Source: Bacteroidota bacterium (GTDB lineage: Bacteria; Bacteroidota; Bacteroidia; Bacteroidales; Lentimicrobiaceae). From it: DNA of 64,000 bases. The position numbers and the translations under genes were made by a program. The stretch is taken from positions 124,001-188,000 of the forward strand of contig JAEZDY010000023.1 of the NCBI GenBank assembly GCA_023417935.1, written 5' to 3'. This document shows positions 45,054 to 53,811 of this stretch, one piece after another (the stretch's first letter is position 1; the number at the start of each line of letters is the position of its first letter). The notes under the pieces were generated by a model, which was given only the letters and a program-made list of their open reading frames with translations, ran no database searches and had not been told where the DNA came from.

Positions 45054-46172
45054 TTGAATAAAATCTATGCCACACTCCATATTGTACTGGCGCTGGTAGT
45101 TATAGGCTGCAAAGATCAAAACGATAGTCAGAACAGCTACCCAGATGTCAAACTTGATACTACTATTGTAGCCAAAGGGCTAGATGTTCCCTGGGAGGTG
45201 CTTTGGTCGCCGGAAAACGAACTTTGGGTTACAGAGAGGGGTGGAAGAGTTTTAAAAATCAACCCTGAGACTAAAGAAATAAAGGAGCTCCTTGCAATAC
45301 AAGTTACTGAGGAAGGCGAGTCAGGTTTACTCGGTATGGCTCTACATCCTGATTTCCCTTCCACTCCATGGGTTTACCTTGTATACACATACACACAATC
45401 ATCATCAATTGTTGAGCGCCTCACAAAGTACACCTATCAGCACGATCGTCTATTAAATGAGGAGATATTAATTGACAATATAGCAGGCAACAACTATCAC
45501 ATAGGTTCAAGGCTCAAGTTTGGTCCTGATGGCAAGTTATATATGACTACCGGAGATGCCGGAAACATCAGCCTACCACAGAATCAGGCATCCTTGAACG
45601 GTAAATTACTTAGGATAAATCCTGATGGGAGTGTACCTAATGACAATCCGGTTCATGGTAGCTATGTTTGGGCATCAGGTTTAAGGAATTCACAAGGTCT
45701 GGACTTTTCGCCCGCAGGTGTACTTTATAGTTCAGAACATGGCCCAGAATCAGATGATGAGATTAATATTCTTGAAGTAGGCAGAAACTACGGCTGGCCA
45801 AATGTTAAGGGCATGTGTGACAACCCATCCGAAACAGATTTCTGCAACAGTCATAATGTACGGGAACCTATTCAGGTGTATACCCCTACGCTTGCACTGG
45901 CTGGAATTGCCTACTATCTAAATGATGCTATTCCTGAATGGAACAATTCACTGATCGTAACTTCATTAAAAGCTGGTAAGTTGATAATCCTGCATCTGGA
46001 TGAACAGGGAATGAACATAAAAAATTCAACAACCTTTTATGACAATGATCTTGGCAGGCTAAGAGATGTATGTGTTTCAAGCGATGGAAGAGTATTTATA
46101 GCTACGAGCAACAGAGATGGCCGGGGTTCACCAAAATCAACTGATGACATGATTATTGAAATATCCCGATAA
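45054..46172 (+). CDS. PQQ-dependent sugar dehydrogenase-like lipoprotein
   Basis: This 372-residue protein has a lipoprotein signal with lipobox LVVIGC (Cys19) and then a propeller of the soluble glucose dehydrogenase type. It contains LDVPWEVLWSPENELWVTER, GESGLLGMALHPDFP, GNNYHIGSRLKFGPDG with a catalytic-base-type His, LYMTTGDAGN, GLRNSQGLDFSPAGVLYSSEH and GPESDDEINIL. It probably oxidises a sugar in the periplasm with PQQ, although many relatives have no proven substrate. The start is TTG: a stop lies in frame two codons upstream, no in-frame ATG precedes the lipobox, and TTG gives a correct n-region (MNKIYA). Confidence 0.88.
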   Translation: MNKIYATLHIVLALVVIGCKDQNDSQNSYPDVKLDTTIVAKGLDVPWEVLWSPENELWVTERGGRVLKINPETKEIKELLAIQVTEEGESGLLGMALHPDFPSTPWVYLVYTYTQSSSIVERLTKYTYQHDRLLNEEILIDNIAGNNYHIGSRLKFGPDGKLYMTTGDAGNISLPQNQASLNGKLLRINPDGSVPNDNPVHGSYVWASGLRNSQGLDFSPAGVLYSSEHGPESDDEINILEVGRNYGWPNVKGMCDNPSETDFCNSHNVREPIQVYTPTLALAGIAYYLNDAIPEWNNSLIVTSLKAGKLIILHLDEQGMNIKNSTTFYDNDLGRLRDVCVSSDGRVFIATSNRDGRGSPKSTDDMIIEISR

Positions 46173-46207
46173 TCTAAATAATTACTTGATAACAGCTTTA
46201 TTACCAT

Positions 46208-46262
46208 CATCTCTATGTCATCTCTATCTCATGTCTATCTCATCTCTATCTCATCTCTATGT
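46208..46262. repeat. Five 11-bp tandem repeats (CATCTCTATCT)
   Basis: Five contiguous 11-bp units at 46208, 46219, 46230, 46241 and 46252 share the pattern CATSTCTATST with at most two changes. They lie between two convergent genes and encode nothing. A second 11-bp array lies 20 bp away. Confidence 0.85.
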
Positions 46263-46282
46263 TAATGATAGATATAAGGTAT

Positions 46283-46315
46283 TTTTGACATGCTTTTGAC
46301 ATAGTTTTGAGATAG
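46283..46315. repeat. Three 11-bp tandem repeats (TTTTGACATAG)
   Basis: Units at 46283, 46294 and 46305 read TTTTGACATGC, TTTTGACATAG and TTTTGAGATAG. Their cores GACATAG/GAGATAG are the reverse complement of CTATGTC/CTATCTC in the first array, so the two arrays point in opposite directions and could pair. Confidence 0.75.
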
Positions 46316-46368
46316 CCATGGTTCGAGTATAGCAAGAATATTAATTCGCTCGCATGAATGCGAAATGA

Positions 46369-46403
46369 AACACCAGGCTTGATTAAAAATAAAGCCCGGT
46401 GTT
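46369..46403. terminator. Convergent terminator
   Basis: AACACC-A-GGCTT pairs with AAGCC-C-GGTGTT (one mismatch) around an A-rich loop. It sits between the two convergent genes and can serve either strand. No long T run follows on the plus side. Confidence 0.65.
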
Positions 46404-46439
46404 ATTAAAAAAGAAGGTAAAAAGAAAAGAGTTGAAGTA

Positions 46440-49424
46440 TTACTTACCTATAGCCATTTCAGATGTCCTTGGCTTACGACATTTATTTATGGCCTCGTAA
46501 ATAACTTCCTGGATGTTTGTGCGAACATTGAGCTTAGTTATCTTTGAGTTTTCTGCATCAGGATTTATCCTGTTACTCAAAAATACATATACCAATTCTT
46601 CTTCTGGGTCCACCCACATATATGTACCAGTAAACCCACTATGGCCATAACTTGATGGAGGGGCTGACTTACATGTTGGACTTGGATCTTCAGGGTTTAA
46701 TGGCGGTTTATCAAAACCTGCTCCCCTTCTGTTTCCTCTGCCCGGAAACTGATAATCAGTAAAGTCTGCTACTGTTGCGGAATCTATATATCGCTCACCA
46801 CCATACTTACCATTTTGTAACACCATTTGCATTAGAATAGCAACATCAAGTGCGCTGGAAAACAGACCTGCGTTACCAGCTACACCACCCAGTAGTGCTG
46901 CAGTTTGATCGTGAACATCACCATGAACAAGTTGTCTCCTGAAAGTACGATCAAGTTCAGTGGGTGCAATCCTATCAATGCTAAATCTGTCGCGAGGATT
47001 GAAGCCAAGGGTTGGCAAGCCCATTTTACTATAGAAATTTACATTTAAGTAGTGGCTAAATGGTTGGTCAACCAACTCCTCAAATGTCTCTGCCATCAAA
47101 ATGAAGCCCAGGTCACTATAGCGGTAGCCTTTTTTCACCAGCAGGTCAGAATTAATTATTGAATCTATGATAATCTCCGGGAGGTCTTCTCTTCCATAAA
47201 GGCGGTCGGCAATTCTATGGTGATAATCAATGCTATAATGTCTGGCCAGTAGATAATTTAGTGGCTTTATAGTATCAGTATTAAAACCGGTGTGGAATGG
47301 TATAAATGACTGTAATCTGGCTTCGTGAGCCATAATTTCCCTGATGCTAAAATCTTTTTTATTTGACTTTTTAAGTTTGTTATTATAGTGGCTTAGCTTT
47401 CTATCGGGATTGATAATTTTATCATCAGTTAGTTTCATTGCCATCAAAGTAGTACCCAGTACCTTCGTTAAAGAGGCAAGGTCAAAAATATCATCAGTCT
47501 TAAGAGGCTCAAAGCTTTTATAAGTAAGGGCACCATATGCTTTGTTAAAGATCACTGTATTACCCTTAATTATAACAATCTGAGCGCCAGGAAATGCATT
47601 CTGATCCATAGCATCATATACCAATGAATCGATCTTAAATAAATCATTGGAAGCAATCATTTTTTCTTCAGGCATACCAAAAGACACCCTGATCACTTCG
47701 TCTTGTAACAAGCCATCTCCCGACTTGAACATTGAATTTGCCGATACAGGTAGTAAACCATCGATATTTCTTCCCCCAAAAATAGCCTGGGCAGTAATTT
47801 CCTGCATAACAATATTGTCCTGATAGGAAACTATTAGTCCTTCAAGCAAATCGGTTTTGTTAAAGAAAGACAGCGAATAAGGACTTGCGAATAGGTTTAG
47901 GATTGTATTTTTCGCAACCGCCAATGAATCAATGAAGTTGGCAGCAGTTGCAGTAATATTAAACCTTTTTGCTGGAAGGTCACTTGATCTTAAGAATCCG
48001 GCAATAACTAAATTGAATGGTTGAAGGAGGTTCCTGATAGAGTCAAATTGTGCCTTTGTTGCTTCTTTAGGAAGATTGAAATGCGTAATGTTAGCATATT
48101 TTGATAGCATATGCTGAAATGGTGTAATTGCTGTATCGCCAATAACAAGGCTTGCTATTGTAAGTGAGTTCAGGTTTTTAACCGGTATTTGGTTATGTGG
48201 GTTCTTAAGAAGGGTAATAGCTCGTGAATTTGACTGTAAAGCAATCAAACGGGAGTTAATAAGGCTAAGATCCTCCATTAATCCATCAATCTCTATTACA
48301 TTCTTTTTGGCGAGACCAGATTCGTATTTCCATGTAAGTACGCGCTTACACTTCTCATCAATTAATTCTTGTGAGATATATCCCGCGTCAATTGCATTGC
48401 AGATGTTAAAGATTGCATTTTGGGCATCCACAGGCAGAAGAAGGATATCATTTCCTGCTTTCAAGGCATCAGCTTCTACCCTTCCTATGTCAGAGAAATC
48501 AACCAGCCCTTTCATATCCATGCCATCAGTAATTATGATCCCTTCAAAACCCATTTTCTGTCTTAGCAAACCCTTTAATATAGGTTCAGAGAGCGTGGCA
48601 ATTGAATTGGAGGCTGTATCTAATTGCGGTATTCGAAGGTGGGAAACCATTATACCTTTTATGCCCCGGTCAATCAGATACCTGAATGGGTATAGCTCGA
48701 TTGAATCAATCTGAGCTTTTGTTTTATCAATAATTGGCAAGCTGTAATGTGAATCAATGTCAGTATCACCATGACCTGGGAAATGCTTCGCTACAGCTAT
48801 AAGGCCTTGATCCTGCATGCCTTTCATATAGAAATAAGATTTCTCAGCAACTCTCTGACGATCTTCTCCAAATGACCTGGCATTAATTACAGGATTAAAT
48901 TGATTGCTGTTAATATCTACTACAGGAGCAAAGTTCATATGGATGCCCAACCGTAACAATTGCCTGCCAACTTCAAGTCCCATGTCATATATATATTGGT
49001 CATTTCTAATTGCTCCCAAAGTCATTTGCTTAGGAAATGAAATAACACTATCAAGCCTCATTCCTAGGCCCCACTCTCCGTCAATGGCAACATAAACAGG
49101 CACACTGCTTTTTTGCTGAATGTTGTTTGTTAAGATAGCTTGTCGAACCGGACCTCCCTGGAAGAAACAAACACCACCTATCTTTAATTCACTTATAAGA
49201 CGGGTTATTTCACTGTTATAAGCCGAGTCGCGATTTGAGTATCCTCGTATCATCAGCAACTGCGCAATTCGCTCATTTTCTGATAATGTGTTAAACACTG
49301 AGTCAACCCATTGTTCCTTCTGAAGTGTTTGAGATTGAAGAGATGGAAGACAAATTATAAAAACAAGTGCAAAACTGAGAATTTTGATTATATATGGCAG
49401 TGCAAGCATGTAAACAGAATTCAA
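46440..49424 (-). CDS. GH3 beta-N-acetylhexosaminidase fused to serine hydrolase (beta-lactamase family)
   Basis: This 994-residue secreted protein joins two enzymes. After the signal peptide (LSFALVFIICLPSLQSQ), a GH3 N-terminal barrel (to about residue 380) carries GVCFFQGGPVRQ, INFAPVVDIN-like text and AVAKHFPGHGDTDIDSHYSLP, the His/Asp signature of NagZ-type hexosaminidases. A smaller GH3 C-terminal domain follows. The last 400 residues are a class C beta-lactamase/esterase fold with SLTK (nucleophile Ser in DLASLTKVLG), YSD and HSG motifs. It probably recycles or trims peptidoglycan or other amino-sugar glycans in the periplasm. The start could be Met1 or Met6. Confidence 0.93.
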   Translation of the reverse strand: MNSVYMLALPYIIKILSFALVFIICLPSLQSQTLQKEQWVDSVFNTLSENERIAQLLMIRGYSNRDSAYNSEITRLISELKIGGVCFFQGGPVRQAILTNNIQQKSSVPVYVAIDGEWGLGMRLDSVISFPKQMTLGAIRNDQYIYDMGLEVGRQLLRLGIHMNFAPVVDINSNQFNPVINARSFGEDRQRVAEKSYFYMKGMQDQGLIAVAKHFPGHGDTDIDSHYSLPIIDKTKAQIDSIELYPFRYLIDRGIKGIMVSHLRIPQLDTASNSIATLSEPILKGLLRQKMGFEGIIITDGMDMKGLVDFSDIGRVEADALKAGNDILLLPVDAQNAIFNICNAIDAGYISQELIDEKCKRVLTWKYESGLAKKNVIEIDGLMEDLSLINSRLIALQSNSRAITLLKNPHNQIPVKNLNSLTIASLVIGDTAITPFQHMLSKYANITHFNLPKEATKAQFDSIRNLLQPFNLVIAGFLRSSDLPAKRFNITATAANFIDSLAVAKNTILNLFASPYSLSFFNKTDLLEGLIVSYQDNIVMQEITAQAIFGGRNIDGLLPVSANSMFKSGDGLLQDEVIRVSFGMPEEKMIASNDLFKIDSLVYDAMDQNAFPGAQIVIIKGNTVIFNKAYGALTYKSFEPLKTDDIFDLASLTKVLGTTLMAMKLTDDKIINPDRKLSHYNNKLKKSNKKDFSIREIMAHEARLQSFIPFHTGFNTDTIKPLNYLLARHYSIDYHHRIADRLYGREDLPEIIIDSIINSDLLVKKGYRYSDLGFILMAETFEELVDQPFSHYLNVNFYSKMGLPTLGFNPRDRFSIDRIAPTELDRTFRRQLVHGDVHDQTAALLGGVAGNAGLFSSALDVAILMQMVLQNGKYGGERYIDSATVADFTDYQFPGRGNRRGAGFDKPPLNPEDPSPTCKSAPPSSYGHSGFTGTYMWVDPEEELVYVFLSNRINPDAENSKITKLNVRTNIQEVIYEAINKCRKPRTSEMAIGK

Positions 49425-49535
49425 AATGGTTATTTCTAATTAATTTATCGATGCAGTTTGAGAACAAAAAATATGTTGGTTCGCTGCAAAAATTTGAGAA
49501 TAAATGATACAGTATCAGATCATTCATCTGACCGT

Positions 49536-49543
49536 CAAAGGTA
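49536..49543 (-). promoter_or_regulatory. -7 element of the GH3 gene
   Basis: The minus strand reads TACCTTTG; implied start near 49529, with a leader of about 105 bases. Confidence 0.4.
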
Positions 49544-49607
49544 ATAGGAATCTTTTCAACACTATCCGATTTTAATTAACAAAACGGGAATGGCAGCAAA
49601 AAAGATA

Positions 49608-49615
49608 TAAATTTG
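49608..49615 (+). promoter_or_regulatory. -7 element of the transketolase operon
   Basis: TAAATTTG followed by C gives a start near 49622, about 9 bp before the ATG. No -33 TTTG is clear. Confidence 0.42.
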
Positions 49616-49630
49616 CTGAAAAAATAGTTT

Positions 49631-50476
49631 ATGCATAATTTGGCTAATCTGGAAAACATTGCCACACAGGTAAGAAGAGATATCTTACGCATGGTTCATT
49701 CAGCTCAATCTGGTCATCCTGGTGGAGCATTAGGTTGTACTGAGTTCATGGTAGCACTGTACTTCGATTTAATGAAACACAATCCTGATGCTTTTACGAT
49801 GGAAGGTAAGGGTGAGGATATGTTTTTTCTAAGCAATGGACATTTATCAGCATTATGGTACAGTGTTTTAGCACGTAGAGGCTATTTCCCGGTTGAAGAA
49901 TTAGCCACATTCAGGAAAATAAACAGTCGCCTGCAGGGTCATCCAGCTACGGCTGAAGGTTTACCTGGTATAAGAGTAGCAAGTGGCTCGTTAGGACAGG
50001 GACTATCAGTTGCAATAGGTGCAGCGATGGCCAAGAGACTCGATGTTGACAAAACACTGGTATATTCATTACATGGTGATGGCGAGCTAAATGAAGGTCA
50101 GATATGGGAAGCCGCAATGTTTGCAGCTGCTCATAAAATAGATAACCTTATTGCTACAATTGATCACAATGGCCAGCAAATTGATGGGCCCACTGATAAA
50201 GTGATGCCTCTGGGAAATTTAAGAGCAAAGTGGGAAGCATTTGGATGGGAAGTTATTGAGATGGCAGGTAATGATATGCAAGCTGTTATAAGCGGCCTGC
50301 AACTCGCAAAACAAAAATGTTACAAGGCACGACCGGTAGTTATAATTATGTATACAGATATGGGCTATGGCGTTGACTTTATGAAAGGTAAATATCATTG
50401 GCATGGAATTGCACCAAATGATGAACAGTTGTTAAATGCCCTTAACCAACTACCTGTTACATTGTCAGATTATTAA
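49631..50476 (+). CDS. Transketolase, N-terminal subunit
   Basis: The 281-residue protein is the thiamine-diphosphate-binding half of a split transketolase, an enzyme of the pentose phosphate pathway that moves two-carbon units. It carries SAQSGHPGGALGCTEFM, FLSNGHLSALWYSVL, GSLGQGLSVAIGAAM and the ThDP motif GDGELNEGQIWEA. It ends where the pyrophosphate-binding domain ends. The partner subunit gene lies 1.4 kb downstream, not adjacent as in most genomes; the vWA gene starts 19 bp after this stop. Confidence 0.95.
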   Translation: MHNLANLENIATQVRRDILRMVHSAQSGHPGGALGCTEFMVALYFDLMKHNPDAFTMEGKGEDMFFLSNGHLSALWYSVLARRGYFPVEELATFRKINSRLQGHPATAEGLPGIRVASGSLGQGLSVAIGAAMAKRLDVDKTLVYSLHGDGELNEGQIWEAAMFAAAHKIDNLIATIDHNGQQIDGPTDKVMPLGNLRAKWEAFGWEVIEMAGNDMQAVISGLQLAKQKCYKARPVVIIMYTDMGYGVDFMKGKYHWHGIAPNDEQLLNALNQLPVTLSDY

Positions 50477-50495
50477 CAGATCTAATTTTCAGGTT

Positions 50496-51875
50496 TTGAA
50501 AAAAATAATCATCTTGTTATCTCTCTTTCTTCCTTTGCTCAGTATTGGGCAGAGCAGACCTCAATTAGAGAAGGATGATGTTCTTACCAGAATACTATTT
50601 GTTTTCGACGGATCGCAAAGTATGTACGGTCGTTGGCAGAGTGATGTAAAGATTAATATAGCCAAAAGGCTTATGGGTACATTACTTGATAGCTTAGCAA
50701 CTTTTGATAACCTACAGGTAGCTTTACGTGTATATGGTCATCAAAAGCCTTATCCTCCGGCCGATTGTAATGACACCAAACTTGAAGTACCATTTGGCCC
50801 CAACAACTTCAATTTAGTTAAGAATAAAATCCAGGGAATTGTGCCAAAAGGTACCACTCCATTGGCATATGCTTTGTCGCAAACGGCTGATGATTTTCCA
50901 GAATGCAGTGATTGCAGGAATATTGTAATCCTTATTACTGATGGAATTGAAGAATGTGGTGGTGACCCATGTGAGGTTTCTATTGCACTTCAAAAAAGAA
51001 AAGTGGTAATGAAACCTTTCATTATTGGGATAGGCAAGGATTTCAAGGAAGCATTTAACTGTGTTGGAACATATTATGATGCAAGCAGTGAAACGCTTTT
51101 CCAAAAAGCATTACATACTGTTATTTCTCACGCATTAAGTGCTACTACTTTACAGGTTAATCTTCTTGATATAGAAGGCAAACCCCTTGAAACAAATGTT
51201 AACATGACATTCCTTGATAGATCATCAGGCAAAATAAAGTACAATCTGATGCATACTTTAAATACACACGGAATTCCTGATACATTACTTATTGATTCAG
51301 AAGTTACATACGATATTATTGTAAATACAGTGCCCCGGGTAAGAATTGACAGTGTTACTCTTGAAACTGGCCGGCATGTCACAGTTGCGGTTCCTGCGCC
51401 CCAAGGCTTTCTTAATCTTCGGATAGGAAATAATGAAAGAATAGTTAAGAATCTGCAAGCAATCATCAGGCAGAAAGGCAATTCGGAAACATTAAATGTG
51501 CAAAGCTTCGGCGATATTAAAAAATACCTCTGTGGTTCTTATGACCTGGAGATTTTAACATTACCCAGACTGTATATGAATGACGTTGTAATCAGGCAGA
51601 GTAAGATCACAGCAGTTGACATTCCCTTACCTGGTATAGCTGTTATAAAAAAAAGTGTAAAAGGCTTTGGTAGCCTTTATGTAATTAATGATGGAGTTCT
51701 TGAATGGGTTTATGATCTTAGAGAAAACCAATTAAATGAGAACCTTGTACTTCAACCCGGTAATTATAAAGTTGTATTCCGATCAACGCAGACTGATAAG
51801 TCGATATACACCCTTGATTATGACTTTTCTATATTCCCGGGTGGGACAACAAATGTGAATTTATTTGCTTACTGA
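50496..51875 (+). CDS. Secreted von Willebrand factor A domain protein
   Basis: This 459-residue protein has a signal peptide (KKIIILLSLFLPLLSIGQS) and a vWA domain at about residues 25-210 with an intact MIDAS motif DGSQSMYG and the downstream Thr/Asp positions (PKGTTPLAYAL, ILITDGIEECGG). The last 250 residues are beta-rich modules with repeated strands (LQVNLLDIEGKPLETN, LNLRIGNNERIV) of no family I know. The start is TTG at 50496, chosen because it gives a proper signal peptide. Earlier in-frame ATG at 50436 overlaps the transketolase gene and adds 20 residues. It lies between the two transketolase subunit genes; no functional link is evident. Confidence 0.82.
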   Translation: MKKIIILLSLFLPLLSIGQSRPQLEKDDVLTRILFVFDGSQSMYGRWQSDVKINIAKRLMGTLLDSLATFDNLQVALRVYGHQKPYPPADCNDTKLEVPFGPNNFNLVKNKIQGIVPKGTTPLAYALSQTADDFPECSDCRNIVILITDGIEECGGDPCEVSIALQKRKVVMKPFIIGIGKDFKEAFNCVGTYYDASSETLFQKALHTVISHALSATTLQVNLLDIEGKPLETNVNMTFLDRSSGKIKYNLMHTLNTHGIPDTLLIDSEVTYDIIVNTVPRVRIDSVTLETGRHVTVAVPAPQGFLNLRIGNNERIVKNLQAIIRQKGNSETLNVQSFGDIKKYLCGSYDLEILTLPRLYMNDVVIRQSKITAVDIPLPGIAVIKKSVKGFGSLYVINDGVLEWVYDLRENQLNENLVLQPGNYKVVFRSTQTDKSIYTLDYDFSIFPGGTTNVNLFAY

Positions 51876-51919
51876 TTCAGTAAAAGCATTAACATATTTT
51901 TATCACCAGAACACTAAGT

Positions 51920-52876
51920 ATGAAAGAGTATAAATTTAAGGATAAAAAAGATACACGTTCAGGATTTGGACAGGCTTTACTTGAACTTGGAAGAAGTAAC
52001 CCGTTAGTTGTAGCCTTATGTGCTGACTTAACCGGTTCACTTAAAATGGATGCTTTTGAAAAAGAATTTCCTGAGAGATTTTTCCAAACTGGTATAGCTG
52101 AAGCAAACATGATGGGGATTGCTGCAGGGTTGGCAATTGGAGGGAAAATTCCATTTACAGGAACTTTTGCTAATTTCTCAACTGGCCGCGTTTATGACCA
52201 GATAAGGCAATCAATAGCTTATAGTAATAAGAATGTTAAGATATGTGCCTCACATGCCGGGCTCACCTTGGGCGAAGATGGAGCTACACATCAGATACTT
52301 GAAGATACTGGCATGATGAAAATGTTACCTAATATGGTAGTAATTAATCCATGCGACTATAATCAAACCAGACTTGCAACACTTGCAATTGCTGAGTATG
52401 AAGGTCCGGTTTACCTGCGTTTCGGTCGCCCTAAAGTACCTAATTTCACGCCTGAAGATTTTCCCTTTGAGATAGGTAAAGCAATTGTTTTAAATGAAGG
52501 CAGTGATGTTTCAATATTTGCTACCGGTCATTTGGTTTGGGAGGCTATTCGCGCCGGTGAAATATTAGCAGAACAAGGGATAGAAGCTGATATAATAAAT
52601 ATCCATACAATAAAACCCCTGGATGTTGAAGCAATTCTGAATTCAGTTAGTAAAACAAAATGTGTTGTTACAGCTGAGGAACATCAGATTAATGGTGGAT
52701 TAGGTGACAGTATAAGCCAGGTACTTTCACTTAATACCCCGGCACCTCTTGAAATGGTTGCTGTTATGGACAAATTTGGCGAAAGTGGAACTCCTGAACA
52801 GCTTATGGAAAAATATGGTCTTTCAGCTGAAAATATTGTAGAAAAAGCACTCAAAGTAATTGCGCGCAAAAGCTAA
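51920..52876 (+). CDS. Transketolase, C-terminal subunit
   Basis: The 318-residue protein carries the pyrimidine-binding and C-terminal domains of a split transketolase. Motifs include DTRSGFGQALLELG, VALCADLTGSLKMD, RFFQTGIAEANMMGIAAGLA (with the catalytic Glu), ASHAGLTLGEDGATHQ, YLRFGRPKVP and CVVTAEEHQINGGLG. It would form a heterotetramer with the N-terminal subunit to make complete active sites. The intervening vWA gene and the 44-bp gap mean co-expression probably relies on one long transcript. Confidence 0.95.
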   Translation: MKEYKFKDKKDTRSGFGQALLELGRSNPLVVALCADLTGSLKMDAFEKEFPERFFQTGIAEANMMGIAAGLAIGGKIPFTGTFANFSTGRVYDQIRQSIAYSNKNVKICASHAGLTLGEDGATHQILEDTGMMKMLPNMVVINPCDYNQTRLATLAIAEYEGPVYLRFGRPKVPNFTPEDFPFEIGKAIVLNEGSDVSIFATGHLVWEAIRAGEILAEQGIEADIINIHTIKPLDVEAILNSVSKTKCVVTAEEHQINGGLGDSISQVLSLNTPAPLEMVAVMDKFGESGTPEQLMEKYGLSAENIVEKALKVIARKS

Positions 52877-52980
52877 GTTTAAAAGCTTTCGATCGGCAAA
52901 CTATATGGAAATAAAAAATAATATTGTTGCGTTTGATTAGCAACTAAATTCAGTAGAGTATTAGTCCTCTGTAAACAATA

Positions 52981-53670
52981 TTATCCTATTTTGCTGATAG
53001 TCTCAAGCATAGGTATATTCAGCAGATGTATTTGGTTGCCATCAACTGTAATAATTCCTTCATCCTTGAAAGTTTTCAAAGCTCTTACAACGCTTTCTTT
53101 AGTCATACCGCACATATCAGCCATATCTTGCCGAGAGAGACAAGAAGTGAAAGGATTTTTCTTATAGACGACCTGCGATAACCTTAGCAAGGTTTCAGCA
53201 ACACGACCAGGAATTTGTTTGTGGGTTAGGTTGGTTAACTGCCTGCACAGATCAATTGTTTGATTGCTAATTTTTGCAATGAATTCATTGGCAAACTCAT
53301 GATTGCTTTTAACTAATTCCTGAAATACATCAGTTGCAACCAAACATACGGTAGTTTCCTCACAGGCAATAGCGGTGAAATGGTGTCTTTTATCAATATA
53401 TGCTCCAGGTGCAAAAATATATTCTACCGGCCTCACGAAACCTATGATGATTTTCTTATCATCCTCACCCTCCACAAAGCATTTCACCAAACCTGATGTC
53501 ACACATACAAAGTCATGACAAGGAGAGCCTTGCTTAAAAATGATCTCGCCCTGCGAGTAGTGCATTGCTACCCGCGAATCATTTACTTTATTGAGTTCAG
53601 TATCATTTAGTCCGAAAAAAATGTCGGATCTGTTTTTGCAAGAGATACAATGAGTGGAAATTACCTTCAT
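52981..53670 (-). CDS. Crp/Fnr family transcription regulator
   Basis: The 229-residue protein has a cyclic-nucleotide-binding-like domain (about residues 25-140) and a C-terminal helix-turn-helix (LSRQDMADMCGMTKESVVRAL). The N terminus has Cys8 and Cys11 (THCISCKN), and further Cys occur at SPCHDFVC, VKCF and ACEETTVC. These might ligate an Fe-S cluster as in FNR, but the spacing is not that of E. coli FNR. The recognition helix keeps the Glu and Arg used by FNR and CRP (TKESVVR). A palindromic FNR-type box lies between its promoter element and its ATG, which suggests autorepression. It diverges from the cytochrome genes. Confidence 0.92.
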   Translation of the reverse strand: MKVISTHCISCKNRSDIFFGLNDTELNKVNDSRVAMHYSQGEIIFKQGSPCHDFVCVTSGLVKCFVEGEDDKKIIIGFVRPVEYIFAPGAYIDKRHHFTAIACEETTVCLVATDVFQELVKSNHEFANEFIAKISNQTIDLCRQLTNLTHKQIPGRVAETLLRLSQVVYKKNPFTSCLSRQDMADMCGMTKESVVRALKTFKDEGIITVDGNQIHLLNIPMLETISKIG

Positions 53671-53690
53671 GTTGTTTCAAATTAACTTTA

Positions 53691-53710
53691 CCATTGACAT
53701 AAATCAATGG
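53691..53710. promoter_or_regulatory. FNR-type palindrome before the Crp/Fnr gene
   Basis: A perfect inverted repeat CCATTGA-CATAAA-TCAATGG contains TTGACATAAATCAA, which matches 9 of 10 conserved bases of the FNR box TTGATnnnnATCAA. It lies downstream of the minus-strand -7 element and upstream of the start codon, a repressor position, and also within reach of the divergent cytochrome genes. Confidence 0.72.
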
Positions 53711-53739
53711 CCTTAATGCTATTTGTCTATAATAGACTA

Positions 53740-53747
53740 CAAAAATA
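53740..53747 (-). promoter_or_regulatory. -7 element of the Crp/Fnr gene
   Basis: The minus strand reads TATTTTTG; implied start near 53733, so the FNR-type palindrome would lie about 25-40 bases into the transcript. Confidence 0.45.
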
Positions 53748-53811
53748 TCAATTTTCAGTTACATACACCTAACTATATAATTACTTTCTTTGATCAACAA
53801 AAAATAACCCA

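Noticed and set aside
52910..52960. Weak inverted repeat GTTGC/GCAAC between transketolase and Crp/Fnr genes
   Set aside because: Only five paired bases and no T run; too weak to call a terminator.
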